Positions 21,564 through 31,200 of a stretch of 64,000 bases of DNA are shown here, piece after piece. Below the pieces are notes generated by a model. That model searched no databases, had not been told where the DNA came from, and was given only the letters and a program-made list of their open reading frames with translations. Position numbers and translations under genes: made by a program. The number at the start of each line of letters is the position of its first letter. The stretch's first letter is position 1. Origin of the DNA: Branchiostoma lanceolatum (lineage: Eukaryota; Chordata; Leptocardii; Amphioxiformes; Branchiostomatidae); contig NC_089727.1 of NCBI RefSeq assembly GCF_035083965.1, positions 9,615,501-9,679,500 on the forward strand, given 5' to 3'.

Positions 21564-24500
21564 TTATGTGAAGAAACATGGATCAGAGACAATGCTGTTT
21601 GTGTCGCTCATTTCTTCGAGATGACTCAGCTCATCCTCTTCGTTCAGCGTCTCCACTTCGTCCGGCTCCTCATCGTCGCTGAGGAACCCCCTGGCGGCGG
21701 GAACCCACTCCCGCTCCCGCCGGGCCTGGTCGTCCCGGTCCCGCAGTCTCCTCTCCATGTTGGCGTGTCCGTCGTGCAGCACCTCCTCCAGACCCATGCC
21801 TGTCCAGAGAAAATGGAGCACATTATTTCCTGACGCAGATACGTTCTGTTATTCGACTTGAATCACTGATCACACATAGACCAATATCAGAGACCATGAC
21901 ATCAACATGACTAGCGGACGCCCCCCACAAAATCAACCGGAATAAACATTTCGCGTGTCCATAACTAATTAATTAGAAACATTAGAATGCTCTTAAGGTC
22001 CAAAATATATATTTCATATATCAGCGCCACAATACAAAAACTTTGAAGAGGTTTGGAGAGACGTAATTAGCCAATCCAATTACATTAAGTAAGCAAGTCA
22101 ATGAACCAAACCACTCCTTTTCCTTGCCCATTAATCATTAACTTGCCCAACCTTACCGGAAGGCAAACATTGCAAATACGTAGGTAAGAGTCAGTCATCC
22201 ATGGCCAAAATGGCGGCCAACATCTCAAACAGCACCAGGTACTGCTTAACGGTGGACACTGTCTCGTTCTCGGACTATGCCCTGTTCGTGGCTATCCCCA
22301 TCCTTCTGCTGCTCTCGTTCCTAGAGAGCCGGGGCGATAGAGGACGTCGTTGCGGGAGCGAGGGGCACAGGTGCCGCCGGCCCGGCTTGCTCGTCCCCGT
22401 GAACTTCCTCGACACGGGACGGAACCGCTGGGCCTACGCGATTACCCTGGGCGCCTCCACCAACATGTGTGTGACTCTCTTCAACGGGTCTTTCGGTGAT
22501 CACTTTGACAAGTGGTTTACGCTGCCTGACAACGACTCAAAGCCATGGCTACAGCAACTGATCGCTCTCGTTTCTGCTATGGAGGTCGGACTCGTGTATT
22601 TTCCCTTCCTGGTCTGCCTGAAAACTACGTACAGAATGGTCGGTTTGCCTCTCGGACTTTTCTACTCAATCATGTGGTTTGTTGTGTACGTCCTAGAACA
22701 CATGGGGTGCCTTAACAATCCCACCTTTGTGTCAGTAGATTTAGAAACCACCTTACCGGGAGCTATATGCCATCTCATTCTAGTCGTGAAATTTGCAGAA
22801 CTGTGTAAGAAGTTCTGGAGTAAAGGGTGTCGTGGTCTCGTCGACGACGACTTGGACAAAGTCGCACAGGAAGGCGACTTTCGATACATCCGACGGCTTT
22901 TGACAAAGACGAAGCCCAAGACAGAATCGTGGTATCGGTGGTACTTTAGAAAGTACACCCGTGCAGACGACGGTATCCGTTTTTCGGCACGTATGACAAC
23001 AACTATGGTGGTGTCCTTCCTCTGTCTGTATTCACTCGCAGTACTTGAGATAGAAAACGGTGCCCTTCTCATTGAATATATACGCCAGAAATTCAAAAAT
23101 ATCGATGGTATGCTGTATGCTTTTAAGGTGTCTTGGATTGTATCAGGGGTAGCAGCGCTCCTGATCCACATTGTTTACATCCTCGTCATCATGGTGAACT
23201 ACCGTAAACACATGCGGGCTCTCTATCGGGGGGATGTCTCCTGGATGCCGAGTAATTTCCAGTCGAGCACCGCGAACTCTATTTACTCCGGTATGAACTA
23301 TTCCGGGACCCAGATAGCGTTCATTTTGTGGGGTTTTGTCGTCCAACAGGCCACGTTTCTCTTGATCTGTGGCGCACTGTACGGTCTCGTTAGTTATCCA
23401 AAGCTTATAGTTTGGATTCTGCAGTACTTAGGGCCGACGATAGGAGTCACCACTGCAACGTTAGCCGTTCAGATGTCTCTCTCAGCCTTCGTGTTCTCTC
23501 AAAGAAAAATAAACCCCACCGACAAGGACCGTCCGTTGGCCATAGACAACCGGAATTTCTACCACGTCACTTCCTATTTCATGTTCTTCTTTAACGTCAT
23601 GAAGGGGCTGTTTACGTCACTGCTGCGGGTGCTGCTGGGAGGGTTTCTCGGCGGGATGTCGCAGGCCAGGATCGACCGCAGCGTCTTCATGCAGGGGTTC
23701 GAGAACTGGGACTTCGGGTTCAAGTCGTACCTGGACATGCTTCGGATTGAAGTCGCTCACAACCACCCGGTTCTACTGGTCTTCTGCCAACGGCTGCTTA
23801 ACGCAGCGAAGCGCATGCGCGAGATCAAGTCATGGCGGGATCATAATCCTGAATTTAGACCCCTTCTCTCCGATGTAGAATTTAATTTCAATTCTAAAGA
23901 CGCCCGATTTAAGAAACGCCTCAAGCTGAAGTGGCTTGTGTTGTACACTATCGTTCGAAACCCAAAAGTCGTCGGCACAAAAAAGCACGTCATCCGTATG
24001 GAGAAGAGTGAACGGGACCACGTCTATAGGTTCTTAGCTGGGAGAGTCTTTGCTGCAAAGACCGCAGGAGAACCTAGAATGAGTGAACTCTACGACCAGG
24101 GTTCTGGAAACTTACGAGTGAAGTCGCTCGATAAATCATATGGTACAATGAGAGAGACGGACAGATACAAGGCCCATCCCGGCCCATAGTGTTCTCTTTC
24201 ACTGCAGAAGTAAGCCTAAGCCTACTGGCTGAAGAACTGCTTTGAAATCGTCGTTTTCTGGTAAGAAACGTGTGCAACTGATAATGCATGTTAAGTACGT
24301 ACACATTAATCATAAGGCCATGTTGATTTGATTATGTGGATGACATCCGCGCGCGCATCGATTTTCGCCCATAAATCTTACAAAGCAGCTGCAAAATGAG
24401 AAAATATAACGGATACTAATGTCGTATCCTAATAACGTTTTTTATTCACACGTTCGCATCAGTTTTGGGGTTCCCAGAGGATGTCATACATGTATAATCA

Positions 24501-26747
24501 AATCAACACGCCTAAGCTTAAAGAATAATGTATGGAAACTTCATTTTGGTCAATGATATCTCCGTTGATGATTTATCATGTTTTCAAACCCTTGGAAAGC
24601 TTGTGTTTCTTTTAACCATAAACCGATACATTATTTGTCATAATGATACATTTATGATACGAACACCATGACTATGTGAATGGGTCAGAAATAAAAAAAA
24701 TGCCCAAATTTACCTTGATCAAATGTCTGTCATTTCTATGGGCAACCTGGGCAACCCCGTTTAACCTGTCGTCGATGCACAGCATCGTCGAGACTCCTAG
24801 GTGTCTTGGTATGATGACACAAGTGCCCCCGTGGTATGGTAAATATATCCGGACGCATTATAGCCAAATGGTAATGTGCCATAAACCAGGTAGTAACCAT
24901 TGAACTTGAACCCGAATAGTGTCTAGATTTGATCAATGGGGTGTACAGTAAAGTTGTCATCTTCGTTCTTTGATAGATATCCAAATGATCGTTCTGACAT
25001 CTTGCAGAGGTATTGTAAACGGTTGCCGGATCTGTATTTTGAATATGTTAGCACATCCATCGTTCGACAGGTCTACGACAAAGTGAATATATTCTTAGAA
25101 CAATAGTGTACACTGTTCGTTTCGCGTTCTATTCCGTGTGTGCCTTGGCGGCTGAGTGGATGTGCTGACAAAATCTAGCTGTCATTTGATGAAAACGCGT
25201 TGTCGGTCCTATCATTGCTTCCCCAGTGAAAATCACATATTAAGAAATCGTAAGAAAGTGGCCGCCACTTTATGTAATTCTCCATATAACTTGTTACTAT
25301 TACTTGATACTTAATTAAGAAGGAAAAATGTGCTTTCACCTGTGCTGAAGAGTACCCATAGCAGGTTACTTCCACTACTCTTATAAACGCCTGAATAATT
25401 ACAACAACTAGTCTTAGACGATGACATCTGAGACTTCCTGGTCCGCGCACTTTTAATCACAGAAAGATTTCAATTGATTCTGCAGAAATAAGCTAATTTT
25501 TGCTACATTACTAATGGCTTGTCAACTCTCTGTCTCCCTAAGACTACTGAGAGATGGGGGTGTGAACAGAAAATTCAAAGCCAACAGAACGTAAAGAGAT
25601 GCAGCTTAAGTTGACGAGCTTCGACCATGTTTGTTGATTACCAGAAAGACGTCGAATTTGAAAATTGACAGGGACCCAAGCATATTTTTCCACCAGAAAA
25701 TTTACCCCATTACTTTAAACGGGGTTCGGATACCTGTGTACATATGCAGATCTCTAGAAATCTCTAAAAAGCGAGAGGACACTGTGCGTATTTGTGCCGA
25801 AAATGTCAGGCTATAGTTTCTCACTGGGTATGGAAGCCCCGGTAAACTAACGCAGAGTAGTCGGCGATCAATTTTTCTGCTGTATGTCAAGGAGTTAACG
25901 TTAAATGTGGGGTCGTGTGGCGCAACGGCAGCGTGTTCGGCCCAGAAACCTACGGTCCCAGGTTCGAATCTGACGCCACCGATGTTGTTCCCTCGGGAAA
26001 AGTACTTTGCAAGACTGTCCTCACTCCACCCAGGTGTAAAAATTGGTATATTGTTCTCTGTACGTGGCACTTTTTAAGATAAGTTATGAAAAGCTTGAGT
26101 GCAGTGCCACGTCGTCCTTAATTGTCTGTTCAAAGAGCGAAGTAAAGAAACAAGTGCTTTCAAAAAGCTGCCATTTTCGCGTGAATGAAGATGATTATTT
26201 ACAGGTGGTTAGTTGGGGATTATATTATAATGGCATGTGATATACAATATGACATCTGTGGCATTTACCTAAGGTAAAGATAAGTTTCTGAAAAATTATA
26301 AGTTATACAAATGAGGTCCACATAACAAATTAAATATTTGTTTATAATTTAAGTAAATGGCGCAGGCCGCGAAAATGGTAAAAAGGTACCTATGGTCCTC
26401 CGCATCCTGTACATCCTGAGGTAGCGGCAGTCCTGTATGGCTGTGTCCACAACAGGTATGACGTCCTTACGGCACACCTCGTACCCTCTTTTCTCCAAGT
26501 TCAGCGGCTTGTTCTTATACGAGGGCCGTAACCAGCCCTGCGGCCTGAAGACTCTCTGTCCCGCCCGACTTCGGCTGCTCTGCGATGTCCGGGCACGCTG
26601 CTTGGCAGCCAGGATACGGGCCCGTATTTCCTCATCCAGCATGGATGTCTTCGCCGTTTTCTGAGCAGACTGCTTGGTTGCAACACCGTCGCTTTGGACG
26701 GATAGACCTTGTGTCAGCGGTCCCGAATTCGGTACTACATACTCCAT
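21564..26747 (-). CDS. Uncharacterised two-exon gene hosting STRA6 in its intron
   Basis: Exon 1 is 26390-26747 (ATG at 26747) and exon 2 is 21564-21799. The donor ATAG/gtacc and acceptor GGACAG/GCATGG fit in phase 1, giving 197 aa. Exon 1 is basic and rich in Ser, Gln, Ala and Arg: RILAAKQRARTSQSSRSRAG, then FRPQGWLRPSYKNKPLNLEK and DCRYLRMYRMRRTIG. Exon 2 has a charged helix-like stretch (ANMERRLRDRDDQARREREW) and an acidic tail (SDDEEPDEVETLNEEDELSH). There is no signal peptide, membrane segment or family I recognise. Codon-like composition, good splice sites and phase support a real gene. The 4.6-kb intron holds the STRA6-like gene on the other strand. A missing middle exon cannot be excluded. 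Confidence 0.6.
22201..24189 (+). CDS. STRA6-family retinol (RBP) receptor/transporter, intronless
   Basis: One open frame of 662 aa; human STRA6 is 667 aa with many exons. STRA6 takes retinol from plasma RBP and passes it across the membrane; relatives (RBPR2/STRA6L) do similar work. Family marks: an extracellular N-terminus with NST, a first helix, then RRPGLLVPVNFLDTGRNRW, the long helical core, KHMRALYRGDVSWMPSNFQS, SGTQIAFILWGFVVQQATF, a cytoplasmic helix region YLDMLRIEVAHNHPVLLVFC, and LVLYTIVRNPKVVG near the C-terminus. About nine hydrophobic segments are visible. The start at 22201 precedes the first glycosylation site and first helix; MAKM offers two nearby Met. The lack of introns suggests a retrocopy origin or intron loss. 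It could be STRA6 or the STRA6L/RBPR2 type; this cannot be decided by eye. Confidence 0.88.
   Translation: MAKMAANISNSTRYCLTVDTVSFSDYALFVAIPILLLLSFLESRGDRGRRCGSEGHRCRRPGLLVPVNFLDTGRNRWAYAITLGASTNMCVTLFNGSFGDHFDKWFTLPDNDSKPWLQQLIALVSAMEVGLVYFPFLVCLKTTYRMVGLPLGLFYSIMWFVVYVLEHMGCLNNPTFVSVDLETTLPGAICHLILVVKFAELCKKFWSKGCRGLVDDDLDKVAQEGDFRYIRRLLTKTKPKTESWYRWYFRKYTRADDGIRFSARMTTTMVVSFLCLYSLAVLEIENGALLIEYIRQKFKNIDGMLYAFKVSWIVSGVAALLIHIVYILVIMVNYRKHMRALYRGDVSWMPSNFQSSTANSIYSGMNYSGTQIAFILWGFVVQQATFLLICGALYGLVSYPKLIVWILQYLGPTIGVTTATLAVQMSLSAFVFSQRKINPTDKDRPLAIDNRNFYHVTSYFMFFFNVMKGLFTSLLRVLLGGFLGGMSQARIDRSVFMQGFENWDFGFKSYLDMLRIEVAHNHPVLLVFCQRLLNAAKRMREIKSWRDHNPEFRPLLSDVEFNFNSKDARFKKRLKLKWLVLYTIVRNPKVVGTKKHVIRMEKSERDHVYRFLAGRVFAAKTAGEPRMSELYDQGSGNLRVKSLDKSYGTMRETDRYKAHPGP
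24321..24509. mobile_element. MITE with TGTTGATTTGATTAT ends
   Basis: Left end TGTTGATTTGATTATGTGGA with TGACATCC; right end GGATGTCATACATGTATAAT then CAAATCAACA, an imperfect inverted repeat of about 30 bp. The length is about 190 bp and there is no coding capacity. Related single ends occur near 8577-8627 and 12858-12890. Confidence 0.72.
24512..25900. other. Intronic DNA of the minus-strand gene, 3' flank of STRA6
   Basis: No gene recognised. A candidate polyadenylation signal AATAAA for the STRA6-like gene lies at 24690-24695. The rest is AT-rich with only short, unsupported open frames. Confidence 0.5.
25911..26060 (+). repeat. tRNA-derived SINE
   Basis: The head resembles a tRNA with a pol III A box (GTGGCGCAACGGCAGC) and B box (AGGTTCGAATCT) about 40 bp apart. 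It continues into a tail, CCTCGGGAAAAGTACTTTGC then CTCACTCCACCCAGGTGTAA. The anticodon stem pairs poorly and the acceptor ends do not pair, so it is a SINE and not a working tRNA. It lies in the long minus-strand intron. Confidence 0.75.
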
Positions 26748-28218
26748 TGAGAAAATAACGTAACCCTACATTAATGTAAAGGAATTTGGGGGAGAAGTAC
26801 CGTATAACCTGCATGTGAACACTTTAACGCTGGACTGCTGATTCAGACACTTGTACAAGTGAGTCGCAAGGAAAGGTCTGTCACGGTTAGCTGACGATGG
26901 CACTTCCTTCAAGCACTCCTTTAGTACCGCGTGTTGTTCAGAAGACTCATTTCAGTGTGCAAAATAAGAAAGGTGTATCTTAAAAGACCACTTCAAGAAG
27001 ACCACAGCCAGGACGTGATACTCGGAAATTCTTCGCAGTAAGAGCGTGGAGAAAAAGATACTTGAATTGAGTACTTCCCGTGTATGTTTTGCCCAATCTT
27101 TACGTTGCGTTTGGATCAAAACAGACATTTCAATCACGAAAACAAATGACGCATTGATCATCTAAATCCCATTGCAGTTTTGATGCAACAGATAGTATAC
27201 CGTTCATATGGAGAGATTATTTTAGTAAAAGTGAAATATTTCTATCTATTTAGACAAAAATTTCAAGATCATAGCATGAAGGAACAGAAATTCAAGAACG
27301 TCTTAATCTTCAACAATCTCCTTTCACGAAAAGCAGTCGACTGGTCATCATACTTTCTGTGTTGAGTATCATAAGGTACAGGTGTACATTCCAACCGATC
27401 ACTTTCACTTCTCTTTTGTTTGGTTGTAAGGTTCACTGCACACAGCAAAGGATTAACCGATTCTGTGCCATGTAATGGCTTGCTATGCACAGACGGTAGG
27501 CTAAATATATAAAAGAATCAAAACTCCTGCGAATGTTTCAAGATTTACAGTATTTCGTTGAAGATCCCAAGCAATGCATAATGTTTCCTGTACCTCTCAG
27601 ATTCGTATTTGTGAAGTTCAATAACTAAATTAAAAACAACATACCTGGCAAAGATACAAGGTCATGGAATTCATTTGCTAAAATTTAGGATTTGGAGTCT
27701 AGATCGGCAAAACCCCCTATAGGCCCCTTTGAAATGTAACTGAAGCAATATTAGTCAGTAAGCCCTATCAAGATTCTATAGATCTTTATTTTTCAATGAC
27801 AATATTCAACCATACATTTCTTTTTTATGACTGTACAACTTCCTGTTACTGCCATGTTCAACAATAGCACCATAATCAAATGATGTTAAAGTGAGACATC
27901 ATGTCTTCAAAATGTATCCTGAAGTTGGATTAAAGGATCTTTTTGCCTTATTTGAAGATATCTTTTAACTTTGCCAACATATCTTGCCATTCTCTCATGC
28001 CAGGCCCACCACTATGTGAAGCAACAGTCCTGGTGCATGTCAGCGGCTGTCCATGTTGCTGTCTACAGTCAAGAGGCAATATGTTTGGCTGGTAATTCTC
28101 CCTCGAACAGATGGCCGGCACCAATACAGCAAGAAGGATGGATTTTAGGCTGGTACACCAGGGTTGTTGCTTTCTGCATACAAGCATCGTGCCTGCGCGT
28201 TACAATGCATGGGTTCTA
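26748..28218. other. Intergenic region upstream of the 197-aa gene and downstream of INTS12
   Basis: No coding gene seen. The INTS12 polyadenylation signal (AATAAA on the minus strand) is at 27785-27790, so about 430 bp next to 28219 is the INTS12 3' UTR. The start of the minus-strand 197-aa gene at 26747 means its promoter lies between about 26750 and 27700. Confidence 0.55.
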
Positions 28219-31200
28219 CTAAAATCTATTCTGCTTCTTTTGCTGCATTTTGGCTGCAGCTTTCTTCTTCATCATCTGCAGTCTCTTGTTCGCATCCTGA
28301 GACTGCGATGTCGGCAGCTGCAGCATTCTTCCCCCGTTCCCTCCCGACTTCGACGCGCCGCTTCCCGATGGCTTTACGCTGGAACTCGACGGCGGCTTCC
28401 CCGAGCCTCCTCCTGGTTTTGCCATGCTGCTCCCCACACTACTACTGCTAGATAGGTATTTACTTGAACTCCCTGAAGAGGAAGATTTGGACACCACAGC
28501 AGCCTTCATGGCGGCGAGTCCCTGTTTACCGGACGTGGCGGCAGCGGGCTTGGCGCTGCTGAAAGGTCCGGTCGGGGCCTTGGTGGTTGTGGGGGTTTTG
28601 GGGAGGGAAGACTTGCCGCTGATGTTAGCGGCCCAGCTGGCCAGACCTGTCAGCTGGGAGCCTGAACTTGTGCTGGCCAGGGTCGATGATGATGTCATAG
28701 AGGACTGGAAAGCAAAAATTATTATATCTGTAAACTTCATAAGCTCCTTTTACTTTACAATGTGCTATGACATTCTCACCTTTCTAGTGTTATGTGTGTA
28801 GTACTAACTCTTCTTACTTTAAGTCTGTCAAGAAAGATAATATGCAAATAATGCAAGTATGTGCTGTGCCATCACTATGTCTGTAAACTTGTTAAGCTCA
28901 TTTTACCTTACAAAGTGTTATATCATTCTGTTTTCTAGTACATGTAAGTGTAATGTGTGTTTTACTAACTCTCTCTACTTTATTTTGAGTTTGTTTAGAA
29001 AGTTCATATGCACATAATACAAGTATAAGTTAGATAGTAACCTCTACAGCAAACTATCAAATATCAAATACATAATGAAATCTTATGATAATGCTAAGTG
29101 ATGCATAGGTAAGAGGTTTTCTTACTGTTTCTGATCTCTTAAAGAGCTGCATGGTAGAGAGGTCTGGAGTCTTAGGTTTAACAGCAGAGTGATCCTTCTC
29201 TCTGCTGCTGGACATGGTGGCAGATGGCTTGGTCTTCTGGGCCTTAGATGCCTGCAAACATGGTAGAACAAACTTGTAGAGAAACATATGCCAAAACAGC
29301 ACACATATGCCAAAACAGGCAAATAAAAAAAGGCCACAAATGCACAAGATGAAAAAAAATTCAATGGCAATGTTATACAGCAGAGGGGCACACACACACA
29401 GGGGAGTTATGAGAACGGTTCATTGGACAGACCTTGAGTGGTGGTAGGGCCTGGATCTTGTTCTAGGACAAGTGACAAACAACAGTCATGTACATGGGTT
29501 CAACAGCAACAGGAGGCAAGTATCGCCTCAGTCACGTTTCCAAAAGGGCCCGTAAAGGTGTGTAGCCGATCTAGGCCACGGCTGGGCTTTGAAGTTTGGG
29601 GCTGGGCTCTAAAGCTTTCAGAGCTGTCTCCAGCTTTCAATTTTTGCCCATCCCACTCATTGTTCAATGATTGTTGGGAGGGGGGGGGGGGGGGTGTTCA
29701 TCTATTTCAGGCCTTGAAAGGCAATAACAATGATTAGTGGTTGGGTGTTGTAAAGGAAAAGGCAAATTTTCATTCAATTGGAATTTTGAAGCCACTGTTG
29801 TTAATTTTCATTATTAAGTCATTTTAAGCATATGAAAATTTCATGTCATGAGGTAAATTTCCTTCATACTTCTCTACAGGCTTGGATCAGGTGTCTTTTT
29901 TGCCAGGACCCACACTGATTTTAACTGAGAATCAAAATAAACTGGGCGCCCAGAAATTACCTCCCATTTCAAAGTAACTACAACAACAAAAAAGAGTTCA
30001 TAAACTACCCAATGGGGCGTCAGTTTGGAAATGTGACTGTGGCGTATGTCCACAACTTGTCTCCTCTGAAGTGCACTCGATTCAAACAATGCTGTGAGTC
30101 TTTGCACAAGAAACACATGTCAAATAAACAGTAGAGAAGTGAGGAGAGTCGTGTCTCACCATTTTCCTGATGGTACGGGCACAACGCTGACAGTACCACA
30201 CCTTCCGAGGGTCGTTTACATCACTGTCTGTCACTGGTGGGCGGTGACAGTCCTAGATGGGAACAAGACAATGGGTTACTTTGATAACAGTAATTATAGC
30301 ATGTAAATAGCTTTGTGCCTAACAGTTATCCTCATTTTCTAAATGCTCTTTGGTAAGACATATTCAATAATGATTCAAGCAGATTTTCCCAGCTATGACT
30401 TTGGCATGACATGGTCAGGGATTGAACCCCCAATCTACAACATGCAGAGTGAGGTACTGCTGCAGTGAGACTAACTATTACTGACCTGATGGTACAAGTT
30501 GTGGCACTCTGCACACTCTACAAGCTGGTTACCAGGGGTCACATTCATCTGTCTGCAGACAAAAAAGAAGAAATCAAGACTAATGCATCATAATACACTA
30601 GGAAAAGTGAAGTATACTTATCTATTTATAGATAGATAGATATCTATTTACTATACATCCAACAAGTTTTATAAGTCACAATTCTGAAGCAATTACATCG
30701 AAATTAAGGATAGAAAAGTCTTTGTAAAGTAGAAAGTAGAAAGAAACACAAAGTATCATATCAAATGGCTTGTGCTATGCATGCCAGAATAACAGTGTAC
30801 AGTATCCATGTTGTACTACACAGGAGTAGCAATGATTAAAAAAATTCTGGGTTTTAACATGTGGATTTTCAACCTTCTCCATGCTACGGCAGCCTTTATG
30901 GACTGGTTATGCTGTTAGGCAGCAGGGGGACGGTTAAGTACTATAAATGCATGTACCAGTGGCATGTACTTTCGTGGTCTTATGATTTTGCAGTAAAAGC
31001 TCACCACATAAACACCGGCAAGAAAATAACCGCAAACATTTTAAGATTTACAGTAAGTACCACTGACCTGCAGATGACACAGACCAGCCCCATCTCTTCA
31101 GCAAACTCGTCAGCACTGGTCTCCATCCCTTCCTCTCCCTCCTCCTCGTCTGAGGATTGCTCCTTCTTCAGTACCGGCGGGGAGCCCTCGCGAACCACAG

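Noticed and set aside
25911-25985. Possible functional tRNA gene.
   Set aside because: A and B boxes are good, but the acceptor and anticodon stems do not pair and a SINE-type tail follows.
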